Assembly: GCA_030063045.1 (NCBI GenBank)
Contig: JAQSEB010000023.1
Location: 4,960,001-5,024,000, forward strand
Source of the DNA: Pratylenchus scribneri
Lineage: Eukaryota > Nematoda > Chromadorea > Rhabditida > Pratylenchidae
Length of the DNA stretch: 64,000 nucleotides
Reading direction: 5' to 3'
The position numbers and the translations under genes were made by a program. Numbering within the stretch: the first letter of the stretch is position 1; each line of letters starts with the position of its first letter. The notes below the pieces were generated by a model, which saw only the letters and a list, made by a program, of their open reading frames with translations, did no database searches and was not told where the DNA came from. This document shows positions 49,979 through 61,316 of this stretch, piece after piece.

Positions 49979-51754
49979 ATGAATTCTTTCAATTTAATTG
50001 CTGTATTAGTTCTGCTTATTGCCATCAACATTGATGCATTCCCCAATCCATTTAGTGGAGGAAAAGGTGGAGGTGGCTTCAAGTTCCCTGGCTTCAAATT
50101 CCCTGGCTTTCCCGGTCATCATCATCACGGAAGACATGGTGGCAAAGATTCTTCATCATCGTCATATAGTTCTTCTTCAAGTGAAGAGTATAAAAGAACG
50201 ACAAAAAAGAGAACAACAACACCCAAAAGGACAACAACAATTCCTTCAACCACTTCTTCAGCCAGCCCATCAACAACGTCAGTGAATTCAACGACTGCCG
50301 CACCAAGTTCGTCGCCTGCCTCTTCCACGGAACCGGCAGTTTCATCGACTCCTCCCTCTTCGTCGAATGCTCCAGAAAGTTCGTCGCCTGCCTCTTCATC
50401 CGCTGCACCGGAAAGCACATCTCAAGTCGAATCTTCTTCTTCATCAGCATCGGCATCCGCTGAACCAGCAACTGCAACATCAAAAACTTCTTCTTCCCCT
50501 CCTTCATCTCCGCCAACTGACTCTTCTTCCCCTCCTTCATCTCCGCCAACTGACTCTTCTTCCCCTCCTTCATCTCCGCTAACTGACTCGTCTTCCCCTC
50601 CTTCATCTCCGCCAACGGACTCTTCTTCCCCTCCTTCATCTCCGCCAACGGACTCTTCTTCCCCTCCTTCATCTCCGCCAACGGACTCTTCTTCCCCTCC
50701 TTCATCTCCGCCAACGGACTCTTCTTCCTCTCCTTCATCTCCGCCAACGGACTCTTCTTCCCCTCCTTCATCTCCGCCAACGGACTCTTCTTCCCCTCCT
50801 TCATCTCCGCCAATGGACTCTTCTTCCTCTCCTTCATCTCCGCCAATGGACTCTTCTTCCTCTCCTTCATCTCTATTAACAGAAAGTTCACCTGCAGCAA
50901 CATCGCCTGACGCTTCTTCAAGTACTACCGAATCATCGCCTTCAACTCCTGACGAATCGTCTCCATCAAGCCCAACCGAAACATCCGAGGCTTCTACAAG
51001 CCAAGCTGCCACAACTCCTGAGGAAGGATCAAGTCCAGCTGTCACGGAAAGTTCGACGCCTGCCACAACTCCCGAAGCGAGTTCAAGTCCAAGTCCGGCA
51101 GCAACATCAGAAGCTTCATCAAGTCCAACCGAAACATCGCCTTCAAGTCCTGGCGAAACATCCCCTTCAATTCCAGCCGAAACATCGCCTTCAAGTCCTG
51201 GCGAAACATCGCCTTCAATTCCAGCCGAATCGTCGCCTTCAAGTCCAGCCGAAACAACACCTTCAAGTCCTGGCGAAACATCACCTTCAAGTCCTGGCGA
51301 AACATCACCTTCAATTCCAGCCGAATCGTCGCCTTCAAGTCCAGCCGAAACAACACCTTCAAGTCCTGGCGAAACATCACCTTCAAGTCCTGGCGAAACA
51401 TCACCTTCAAGTCCTGGCGAAACAACACCTTCAAGTCCTGGCGAAACATCGCCTTCAAGTCCTGGCGAAACATCGCCTTCAAGTCCAGCCGAAACAACAC
51501 CTTCAAGTCCTGGCGAAACATCACCTTCAAGTCCTGGCGAAACATCGCCTTCAAGTCCTGGCGAAACATCGCCTTCAAGTCCAGCCGAAACAACACCTGA
51601 TGAGGCTTCTTCAAGTCCGTCTGTCACATCAAGCGAAAGTTCTTCATCTTCTTCTACATCCAATCCCACTACTCCATCGCCAGAACAACAAATTCAACAA
51701 GCTTTGGCAGAAATTCGGGCAATTTTGTGTAAATATTTTGGAATTTTATGCTAA
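49979..51754 (+). CDS. Secreted mucin-like Ser/Pro/Thr-rich protein with conserved C-terminal tail
   Basis: A single exon encodes 591 aa. The signal peptide is MNSFNLIAVLVLLIAINIDA. A Gly/Phe/Pro-rich head (FSGGKGGGGFKFPGFKFPG) and a His patch follow, then Ser-rich and Lys/Thr-rich sequence. The body is two repeat arrays: about 12 copies of an 11-residue unit (SPPTDSSSPPS) and about 20 copies of an 8-residue unit (SPSSPGET or variants), suited to dense O-glycosylation. The last 23 residues differ completely: EQQIQQALAEIRAIL then CKYFGILC, an amphipathic helix-like tail with two Cys. The same tail pattern ends the catalase at 59796. Secretion is clear; function is unknown. The head resembles that of the mucin-like gene at 61317-63089. 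Confidence 0.85.
   Translation: MNSFNLIAVLVLLIAINIDAFPNPFSGGKGGGGFKFPGFKFPGFPGHHHHGRHGGKDSSSSSYSSSSSEEYKRTTKKRTTTPKRTTTIPSTTSSASPSTTSVNSTTAAPSSSPASSTEPAVSSTPPSSSNAPESSSPASSSAAPESTSQVESSSSSASASAEPATATSKTSSSPPSSPPTDSSSPPSSPPTDSSSPPSSPLTDSSSPPSSPPTDSSSPPSSPPTDSSSPPSSPPTDSSSPPSSPPTDSSSSPSSPPTDSSSPPSSPPTDSSSPPSSPPMDSSSSPSSPPMDSSSSPSSLLTESSPAATSPDASSSTTESSPSTPDESSPSSPTETSEASTSQAATTPEEGSSPAVTESSTPATTPEASSSPSPAATSEASSSPTETSPSSPGETSPSIPAETSPSSPGETSPSIPAESSPSSPAETTPSSPGETSPSSPGETSPSIPAESSPSSPAETTPSSPGETSPSSPGETSPSSPGETTPSSPGETSPSSPGETSPSSPAETTPSSPGETSPSSPGETSPSSPGETSPSSPAETTPDEASSSPSVTSSESSSSSSTSNPTTPSPEQQIQQALAEIRAILCKYFGILC
50490..50880 (+). repeat. 33-bp coding tandem repeat (11-residue unit)
   Basis: About 12 head-to-tail copies of a 33-bp unit (TCTTCTTCCCCTCCTTCATC...) encode the SPPTDSSSPPS repeat of the mucin-like protein. 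Several copies are identical, indicating recent expansion. Confidence 0.9.
51120..51600 (+). repeat. 24-bp coding tandem repeat (8-residue unit)
   Basis: About 20 copies of a 24-bp unit (AAACATCACCTTCAAGTCCT...) encode SPSSPGET, SPSSPAET and SPSIPAES variants. Blocks of four to five units recur as larger, nearly identical units. Confidence 0.9.
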
Positions 51755-51912
51755 AAATTCAGTCGATACAATTTAATTATATTAATGTTTACTGCTCTAT
51801 GCCTATACATTATATTTATTCCCACATACACTGAATATAAATTATATTGACAATGAAAGATAATAAATTTATGAAAAATAAATTGTTGAAATATATTATT
51901 TTAATTAAATTA

Positions 51913-54900
51913 CTAAATCGCAGTTTGATTGGATCGAATTTCGTTAATTTTAAGTGCAAAAAAGTCTTCTGTTGTGCTAATAATCGATGTGCTATTAAGG
52001 CTAAATCTATCGCCTTCAAATTCTTCTTCAGAATCGCCCGACTCCCATAAATGCTTCTTCTTCTTTTCATTTCCATTTACAATTACCACCGGCGGAGAGG
52101 AATGCAAATTATTATTGTTCAATTTGGATTTATCTAAAATTGATTTATACTTTAATTTTGGTATTTAATTTTGACCTGTTCCCAATGTCAAAATTTCATG
52201 AATTTCAATTGGGAATAGAATATGTGGAGTGATTTTCCGTTTAATTCCTTCATTTTCATTGAAATGTGTTCCATGGCCATAATGGAAAAAACTCGATGCG
52301 GAACGGCCAATTCCATTCCAGGAAACTTTCCTTATCAAATCATTTAAGCATTTTTTTGCGAATTGGCTGGCATCCTAATAAAATAATTCATTGTTTTTAA
52401 AATGAAAATATCAAATTCTACTTCAAATGTGGTTTTTGAAGGCCTCCTTGAATTTTCTTCCGATCTTGATTCCGGTGATATTTCATCCTCATCCGAATCA
52501 CTAATCTACAAATTATTAATAATTAATCATTTCCCTCCAAATTTAATTTACTGTATAAAGTTTTGATGAATTTATTTGCAATGTCATTGAACTTTGTTTT
52601 TCCAAAAATGTTGTCGAAATTCTTCGAGTGATAAATCTGCGTTCCGAATTTGGAATTATTTCTCCGGGTAACATCAATGTGCTCCGTCGAATACTTTGCA
52701 TTCTTTTTGCCTTTGATTTTATCTGGCAAAGAATAAAAAATTTAATTAAAATTTTACGGATTTAATTTTCACCCGATTTTCCCATTGGGCAACTTCGCCC
52801 GCATAACTGCATCTTCTGGGCATCAATGATGCTTTAGTATTATTATTACGGGTTATTGAGGCTGGTTTCCTCGAAAACTTTTGGCAAATTGAATTCAATG
52901 TTGTGCTTTAATTGGGGTAATATCATTTTAAATTCAGTTTATTCCACACTTTATTCCGGCAGCCTCGGTCATTGTTGGCCAAAATTTGGTGCTGCCGGAT
53001 TCGTGTCGAATTACCCAATAATGGCATTGGATAATTCGGACAAAGGCATCGCGAAATCTGTAAAAATATTATTTATTAAATAATATTATTTTGGACCTTC
53101 GATTAAAAATTGTATAAATGATTGGATTGAGCACTGAGGAAAAATAGCCAAACCAAAGGGCACAAAGTGAGAACCTTCAAAATAGGAATAATTAAATAGA
53201 ATGCCTATTAAATAAATTGGACCATGAAGGGAACCAATGCCCGCATCCTTCCAATCCACAAATGCCCAAAATAATATTTTGGCAAAAGAATGGAGTCCAA
53301 CAAACGAAAAAACAAACAATTTGGACTATCAAAACCTTCAAAATAATTCATGGATTTATCCAAATTTGTCCCCCATATACCCGTGTTGCTTTTTGTTCAT
53401 TGGCCAAATGGGCCTTCTTTGAACCGGTCAGCCGTAGTTTTCGACTCTTTATGCCGCCACCCTCATTGCTGTTTGCATTTTTTATATTCGGCATTGATGG
53501 CGACGAAATTGGTTCAAAACGATTTGAAAATTTTTTAATTGGAAAAAATTTTTTAATTCCAAATGTTGATGAAAGTGTTGGACTGCTAAATGACAAATAA
53601 GATTAAATATAATTCTAACCGCTTACCTTCTTTTCTCATTATTATTTCCATCTGGTCCATAATTATTCTAAAAAATTAAATTCATAGATGGCATTTTTCC
53701 TCATAAACCGTATATGCTCTTTTAATTCCTCATGGGGTATTTATTATTTTTAATTCCTCAAAAATTGGGAAGATTGGCGTCTAATTTCTTTATTTGTGGA
53801 TATTTTTGAACAAATTAGAGTCAATTTTATAAATCTTTAGGGAACTAAGAAAAGGCATTAATTTTTTTAAAATTTCGCTGGTAGGTAATCAAGGTGGGGA
53901 TTAAAAGAGGTCATACGGTATATTTTGAATGTTACTTGTGGGCATTTTCCAAAATTTTCATTCAATTCATTTTGATTTAATATTCCAAGGGATGATCGCC
54001 TCCTTTCAGGCTTTTCCGGTGTTGTCATTTGCCTTTGGAATAATCGCCTTTTTGGCGGATCGGTGGCCAATGAAAGGCGGCCTCCTTGTTGGAAGCAAAC
54101 TGCCGTCGATGAACAACTTCCCTTTTCAAATCTTCCACTCGACATTCCACTTTGACTTCCTCGACTGCCCGTACTCAAATTATTTGAATCCATTCTTTTC
54201 AAATTTAACAATTTAATTTAATTTAATTTGACCTAAAATTACCTGCCAAATTTTTTCCTTGCTGGCATAATTGTTCTCCTCAATTCGTTAATTCCTTTTT
54301 TGTTGCTTAGCATTTTTGCTTGTTGTTTAAGCAAATTTGTGGTTCGACCAGTTGTAACTAATAAATTTTTTATTTATTTAAATAGTAAATATTAACTCAC
54401 CAGTCAGCACAACAACCTGAAAAAATAAAAAATTTTAATTTATCACAGAATATTGGATTTAAAAAAAAATTAAATGGATTGAAGCTACGTTCAAATGGAT
54501 CTCGGAGTTAGCATGGAGTATGAATTCTGTGTGCCCTCAAAAAAATTTTCTACTTGATCAAAAAAATTATACCTGAAAATAGGACATTTTTCTGCATCTT
54601 ATAAGATAAATTTAAAAATTTTCTGACATTTAAAAAATTTAAAAATTTTATAAAATTGACTTCGAAGATTGGCCGTATAAAATTTTTTCTAATCGTCAGA
54701 AAATTTTAAAACTATACTATCCGATGCAGAAAAATGTCCTCTATTTTCGGGTATAAAAATTATTGTTTTTAAATAGGTACAAAAAATTTTTGAAGGCACC
54801 CAACATTCCTACTACTGCTGACTCCTATACGTCGGAAACATTTGTGTGAAAGTAACTTGAAAGAAATGAAACTGACCGGAATAATGAAGGAAAAAGTGGA

Positions 54901-55842
54901 GCCGTAGAGCATGAATGAGCGAGAACGAATTCCGCATTCATTTTCCTGTGAATATTTTTGTCAAATTTAAATGGAATTTCCATCGGAACGAACACTCAAA
55001 ATGTTCAAATTGTCAATGAATGAGAGAATTGCCAAAGGCGATGAAATAATAATGGTCAAAAACCAGACGAATATTATTTTGAATGCCACCGTTCGGCCCT
55101 TTCGATTTCGATGCCGTTTCAATGGTTGAGAAATGCCTGAAATTTTTAATAATTTTTTTTATTTTCAAATGGCATTTATCACCCAAATATCGGTCCAAAG
55201 AAATCACCTTAAAAATTTAAATAAATTTAATAAAAAGGAAATGAATTACAGCCATATGGCAAATGGAGGCAGAGCAAAGGAAGACATCTGTGGAAATGAA
55301 ATAATTGATTGGTCATTATTTTGTTTAGTGTTTAGTTTACCGGTATATAAATAGAAAAGGCATGATTGGAATGTCCATTTGAAACCTGTGGAATTGGATA
55401 AAAATGATAAATGCGAAAAATGCCAAATTTACCGGCACTCAGCTCGGCCAAAAGTGAAAATGGGGCCACCACCAAACAAACAAGCAAATCGGCCAATGCC
55501 AAAGAGAACAAAAAATAATTGGTCGTATTTTGCAGTCGTCGTTCAATTAAAATGGCGATTAAAACGAGCAAATTGCCTGTGAAAATGAAGAATAATTGGC
55601 CTATTAAATTATTGATGGACAATTTAGCACATCAAATTCTGGGAAGTATCAAAATCCCCAATTAAAATATTAATAATTACAAATTTTGATATGAAAAATG
55701 CAATTTTATTTTTTTTTAAATTTTTGTTTTACTGCCGTATTGTCTATCCAAATATGATAGAATCTTTCATACCAATAAGTCCAAAAGTGCAAAGAAGAAA
55801 TGGAAAAATGAAGAAGAAAATTAGGCCGGCCAGCAGGATTAT
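51913..55842 (-). CDS. Aminergic GPCR, closest in pattern to 5-HT2/SER-1 receptors (5' end not found)
   Basis: Exons (minus) with agreeing phases: 55773-55842, 55433-55576, 55250-55287, 55183-55207, 54994-55136, 54877-54945, 54401-54416, 54243-54357, 53936-54194, 53627-53667, 53381-53585, 53235-53335, 53097-53174, then 53015-53057 onward (stop at 52934 if unspliced), or spliced to 52773-52815 and 52552-52722. Marks: [17 protein letters not shown] (TM1), LALADLL (TM2), [20 protein letters not shown] (TM3), then [27 protein letters not shown] (TM6), [16 protein letters not shown] (TM7 and helix 8). The third loop is long and Ser-rich. Further exons to 51913 ([10 protein letters not shown]..., [12 protein letters not shown]...) look coding, but the junction near 52505 breaks frame, so they may be another isoform or gene. 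The first exon with the ATG is missing. The subtype is inferred from memory of the family. Confidence 0.8.
53707..53920. repeat. MITE-like element, copy 2, in the GPCR gene
   Basis: Ends ACCGTATATGCTCTTTTAAT and TTAAAAGAGGTCATACGGT are inverted copies; the internal words match the element at 30692-30947. It lies in the intron between exons 53936-54194 and 53627-53667. Confidence 0.75.
54531..54799. repeat. Inverted-repeat element in a GPCR intron
   Basis: The left arm (GTGCCCTCAAAAAAATTTTC...GAAAATAGGACATTTTTCTG) and the right arm (CAGAAAAATGTCCTCTATTT...) pair over about 70 bp. It lies in the intron flanking the 16-nt exon 54401-54416. Confidence 0.7.
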
Positions 55843-57562
55843 CTTTGTTAAATAAATAATTCAGCTTTAATTAAAATAAATATTTATAAAAAAAAATATA
55901 TAAAGGCAAATATTAAAAGTCTTATTTCTCATGATTCATCATTTTATTTTTAATTAATATAAAATTAATTTAATATTTTAAAATGATGATTGATGATCAA
56001 ATTCCAAAAATAATTAGGCTTAATTTAAATTAAAATTAATTAAAAATATTTTTTATTGATTAAAGGAGGGAAATGAAGGGGAAAATGTCTCGTCTCTCTT
56101 TAAGGATATAAGCCTAGTTTATTTAGCAAAAAGAGGGAAAAAATAAATGTTTTTTTGGCTTAAAACAGATTAAATGACAGGCTGCCCTGAAAAGGGACAT
56201 AGTGAAGTGAGGCATTCATTCGAATATGCCCTTTTTTAGTAAGGATTCCCCTTTCGCGCAACCATTAAATTTATATATTTCGCAGAATTACAAAAGTGTC
56301 AACAATCAGAATCATTAGAAAAAATCATTTTGACACATAAATTTAAGATGAATTTATATTTCAATAATTATAAATTAATTAATTTGACCTCCAAATTAAA
56401 AGTAATTGATATTGATTAATTACTATATTAATTTAAGAATTAAATAATAAACATAAATAAATATTTCTTTAGTATTTTTGCAATATTTAAAAAAGTAAAA
56501 TTAGTGCAACAATTTTTGGAAAGTAAATGAATGAGAAGAAAAATGAAAAGGTTGCTGGTTATTTTTTTGGCTGAAAATGCCGTAAACTTTTTTGAATTTT
56601 GGATTTGCTTGGTCATGTCCAAAATGGCAAACTAACTAAAGTGAAAATGAGAAAAGTCCCCTTCCACCATTTGTGCCGGTGTGTTCATTGCCAATTCTGC
56701 TCACTCATTGCTTTCTGCTAAAAACAAAAAAAAACCCCAAAAGAAGGAGGGGATAACGAACCAAAAAAAGAAAAGATGCCAAGTTAAATTGCCTCTTGGA
56801 ACTCTGGACGACCAACGAAAGAAGGAGAATAGCATGCTTAAATGCAAATGAACCACCAAAAATAAGGGGGAATGAATTTTTAAAAAGAAAAGAAAGTGCC
56901 AAATGTTTAGTTAATTTTTTAGTAATTTTTGTCGATTTTTTAAATCTTTATTTTATAATTTTTTTACTCGCATTTCAATATTTTAATTATGTATAAATTC
57001 AGCCTTTTTATTAAATTCTACCAAATTAAATATTTTATTATCTGCTATTTGATAAAAATAATGTTAAATTAAATCAAATAATAATTTTCAAAATATATGC
57101 GAAAATGACATCTATATTTTTTAAATAATATTTAAATCAAAAATATTTTAATTAAAAGTGCAATCCAAATGTATTGATTAAATTATTCAAAATTGCAAAT
57201 TTTAATTTCAATTTACTCTTGAACTTTATAGTTGACATTTTTCGTATAAAATTAAATTCCCTATAAACCAATTTACATTTTTTTAATTCAATTTTAGTTT
57301 TATCAAAAAGCTGAACAAATTCAAAATTCTCATTCACTGCCTATCTCATTTGCGTATTTCCGGTGGATTCTCATTGGCCAATTCCCTATTATGCCCTAAA
57401 TCGCTGCATTTGATAAATTTCCCCTCCAATTGTTCAAATAAATTTGTTTCAATTTTAGGAAGCATAATTTATTATAGTTTGTTTTAAAAAAAATATTCCA
57501 ATTGAAATTAGTGATATAAGAATGGATATGGTGCGGCAAATTCACACAATAAACTCATATTT
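55843..57562. other. Intergenic, AT-rich
   Basis: The missing first exon of the aminergic GPCR should lie here or beyond, but I could not identify it. The region also holds the upstream sequence of the catalase gene. No other feature is seen. Confidence 0.35.
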
Positions 57563-57593
57563 TAGCCAAAGTCTCAAAGCAAAATTAATTAAA

Positions 57594-59796
57594 ATGGCAG
57601 CCAATTTTGTCCTGTCAATTTTTATTGCCTTTTCAACAATGGCCACCTTGGGAATATGCCAAAATGCCACCAATAATTCATCTGATCCAGTCGCCGATCA
57701 ACTTGTTGAATTTTTGGAATCCAAACCCAATCCGGAGATGATGACCACTTCATGGGGTGCCCCAGTCTCAACCAAAACCGCCGTTTTGACCGCTGGACCC
57801 CGTGGCCCGATTCTCCTCCAAGATGTAGTCTATTTGGATGAAATGGCACATTTCGATCAGGAACGAATCTCGGAGAGGGTTGTCCATGCCAGAGGCTCCG
57901 GTGCCCATGGAATATTTGAAGTCACCCATGACATCACCCAATACACAAAAGCAAAAATATTTTCGGAAATTGGCAAGAAAACTCCCTGCTTTTTCCGTTT
58001 CTCCACGGTCGCCGGCGAAATGGGCAGTGCCGACACTGTCCGTGACCCACGGGGATTTGCCATGAAATATTACACGGAAGAGGGAAATTGGGATTTGGTC
58101 GGCAACAATGCGCCCATTTTCTTCATCCGTGACCCAATCCTCTTCCCCAGTTTCATTCATTCCCAAAAGAGGAATCCTCGAACGAATTTGCATGACCCAA
58201 ATATGGTCTGGGACTTTTGGTCACAACGGCCGGAAGCCGTCCACATGATTATGCGAATTTTCTCCGATTTGGGCACCCCGGATGGATACAGGAAAATGGA
58301 TGGATTCGGATCGCACACTTTCAAATTGGTCAGTAAAAATTGGACTAGTGGGTTTCGGTTAAACTCATAAACATGATAAAAATGGATTTCGGTTATCTAC
58401 CACTAGATTTTTTTAGGTCAACTGGGGAAAAGTCCAGGTTACCCCTTTGGGTCATCCGGTATGGTTAGGGTCACTCGGGGATAGGCTATCATCTCACGTA
58501 TCCGTAACCCTAATAATTATAATTGCCTATAAAAAGGCCACTTCATTTCTTAAATATCTAAGGTGGTAAATAACCGAATAGTACCAAAAAATACACAAAA
58601 TGAATTCAAAATCAAATTCAAAATAGGTCAATGCCAATGGCACTGCTGTTTTCTGCAAATTTCATTTGAAAACACAACAAGGCGTACACAATTTGACTGC
58701 TGCCCAGGCCAGGAATTTGACTGCAGAAGTGCCTGATTATGCACAAAAAGATTTGTACAATGCAATTGAAAATGGTGATTTCCCCAAATGGGACATGAAA
58801 ATTCAGGTAATTAACATAAAATTATTAATTAAATATTATTTTATTTTGCTGGTGATGACCTTTGAAGAAGCAGCCGTCCATCGTTGGAATCCATTCGATG
58901 TGACCAAAATTTGGCTTGAAACTGAATTCCCTTTGATTCCCGTCGGCACTGTCACTTTGAATAGGAATCCGGAAAACTATTTTGAGGAAGTTGAACAGGC
59001 AGCATTCGCCCCGGCACGGATGGTCCCCGGCATTGAGGCATCCCAGGATAAAATGCTCCAAGGCCGTCTATTCGCCTATCCGGACACTCAATTGCATCGA
59101 TTGGGTGTGAATTTCATGAAATTGCCAATCAATTGTCCATTCCGAGTGAACAACACACAAATTAATGGATATATGCGATTCGATGGAAATGAAGGCGGTG
59201 CACCGGTCTATCATCCAAACACATTCAATGGCCCACAGATCACCGGTCAACCAGACTCAGCGTGGACCATCCAAAATGTCACTGTTGCACGATTTGAATC
59301 CGGCGATGATGCCAATTATGATCAACCGACATTAATGTGGAACAATGTTTGACGCAATTTGCATTCAATTTATTTAATTTTATTCCTTGAAGGATTTGGA
59401 TGAAGGAGCCCGCGGCCGTCTGGTGGAAAATATTTGTGGTTCATTGAGCCGGGCATTGCCCCGTATCCAAACATTAATGGTGGAACATTTCACGCAAGTG
59501 AATGCCACATTTGGGCAAAGATTGCAAGCGGCAATTGGTTAGAATTAGAATCAATTTAATTTTTAATTCAATTTTAAATAAATTTTTTAGCTGCTGGTTG
59601 TCCCGCATCCTCAAGGCAATCTGATTCGACCTCAAATGCTTCTAGTATTCCGCCAATTCCTCAATCATCGCCATCCCCTCCTTCGACTCAATCAACTACT
59701 CCATCAACTGCAACATTGTCAACGGAAGAAAAGATTCGAAAAGCGATTGAAGAAATCGCAAAAGTCCTGTGCAAATATTTCAAAATATTCTGCTGA
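57594..59796 (+). CDS. Secreted haem catalase with mucin-like linker and conserved C-terminal tail
   Basis: Five exons (57594-58328, 58627-58806, 58852-59346, 59393-59537, 59591-59796) give 586 aa. The start chosen, [20 protein letters not shown], opens a signal peptide and lies 30 nt after a TATTTTAG acceptor (possible trans-splice site); an in-frame Met 24 codons upstream is less likely. Catalytic His is about 98 ([11 protein letters not shown]), the distal Asn 171-172 ([12 protein letters not shown]), and the haem-ligand Tyr about 381 (RLFAYPDT). Several N-x-S/T sequons support secretion. Catalase splits hydrogen peroxide; most animal forms are peroxisomal, and this one has no peroxisome signal. 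After the catalase fold come about 35 Ser/Pro/Thr-rich residues and the tail [23 protein letters not shown], shared with the mucin-like protein at 49979-51754. The intron 58807-58851 ends in TG, not AG. Confidence 0.9.
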
Positions 59797-59950
59797 TGAA
59801 AATATATTTATTGTTCCGTAAATATTTCTGTTATTTCATAGAATAATTTTATCAAATTTTTCAACATTTATGCAATTTTAAATAATTGTTTCACATTTAA
59901 ATTATTCTTTAGGACATAAAAATTTCCATCTCTCTGGAATGTCCATCGAA

Positions 59951-60763
59951 TTAGCAATTATAATCATACACATATTCTTCGGTTGTCGTCGGCATCGCTG
60001 TCGTTGGCTCATCAGTTGATGTTGTCGATGTGCTTGGTTTCCCTAAAAATTATTAATATTTTTCCAATATTTTAAATTCAATTTTCATACATTCCGATTC
60101 ACCGCATTTTTTCTGATAAGGAGGAGGTGGCAATTTATGCCAGCAATCCATTAATGCCCTAGTAGGGAATTTTAATGTTGAATTATATTTTAATATTTAA
60201 TTATACTTGTCACATTCGCATAAAAATTGTTCACAAATATTGTTGTCCCCTTCACAAAATATTTCCTTATTTTTGCATTCCCAAGCATATAATTCCAATA
60301 GAGCAATCGCTGCCCCATCGCATGCAACAGGTTCAGCTTCCTTTTTGGCTTCATAACTATCGAAGCAAGCATCATGAATTCGACAACAACTGTCAAATAA
60401 ATTTACAATTTACTTTACATTTAATTTAAATTACTCATCAACTTCATCAACCGGAATTAGCCCACTGCTTCCATCTCCACAACTTTGGTATTAAAAAAAA
60501 ATTAAATTGTAGAAAAATTAAATTAAAAATTACAAGCATCCATAATTTAAGTACCACCACGAAGTGGACCAACCAGACAATCGACAATTCCACATCCACA
60601 TCATATTCCCGAAACCTTTAAATTGTATTTTGTGTTGTTGTTGCGCAGCAATATCCGTTTCATTGTCAGCGGAAATGTTGGAAACTAATGGTAATGAAGC
60701 ACAATTTACTGCCATAATTCCACATAATAAAAAGATTATTGAACAGGAATGAACGAAATCCAT
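59951..60763 (-). CDS. Secreted phospholipase A2
   Basis: Five exons (60534-60763, 60435-60482, 60207-60389, 60091-60158, 59951-60042) total exactly 207 codons (206 aa). The signal peptide is MDFVHSCSIIFLLCGIMAVNC. The mature enzyme contains LNYGCFCGDGSSGLIPVDEVD then CCRIHDACFD: the calcium loop Y-G-C-F-C-G-x-G and the catalytic His-Asp pair. Cys spacing in CEGDNNICEQFLCECD is typical. The C-terminus is a Thr/Ser-rich tail ending YDYNC. The enzyme releases fatty acids from the sn-2 position of phospholipids outside cells. It is convergent with the catalase gene, 154 bp from its stop. A TATA-like ATATAAAA lies about 90 bp upstream. Confidence 0.9.
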
Positions 60764-61316
60764 CCCTTTTCAATTTGGAAATTGACAAATTTGAAAAAAT
60801 GACTTTAATTTTATTGGTGAATTTATTTTTAATGATGAATTGTGAATATAAAAATTTTATATCAATGACTCAGCATTCAGTAATATAACCAAAAAAATTG
60901 AATTTTATTTTGGTAGCTTTTTCAAATAATAAGGGGTCGCCATGATTAGTAAAATGAAAGGGCGAAATTAAAATTAAATTCAGAACAGGCGAATTAATAA
61001 AATTAGAACAGGCGGAATTAAAATCAGAACAGGCGGAATTATTTAAATTCAGAACAAGCAGGATTAAAATCAGAACAGGTGGGATAATCAGAAAATACAA
61101 GTGGAATTAAAATTAGAAGAACACACCTGATTTTGGTATCTGAATTCAAAATTTAAACATAACCATATATATTCCGAAAAATATCACAACTCTGCTAATC
61201 TTTATAATATAAAAATATATACAATCTCATATTAATAAAAAGTATTTCACAATTGAATAAGAACAATATTCAAATTATTTCATTTGTATTTCATTTCATT
61301 GGAATGTTTTCGATAA
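60764..61316. other. Intergenic with a small minisatellite
   Basis: This stretch is the upstream region of the PLA2 gene and the 3' flank of the mucin-TSP1 gene. It contains the repeat listed at 60966-61090 and no exon. Confidence 0.4.
60966..61090. repeat. Degenerate minisatellite
   Basis: About six copies of a unit CAGAACAGGCGGAATTAAAAT with variable spacers, head to tail. Confidence 0.75.

Noticed and set aside
50094..51669. Long minus-strand frames over the mucin repeats
   Set aside because: They are produced by the tandem repeats having no stops in several frames; only the plus frame has a signal peptide and a terminal domain.
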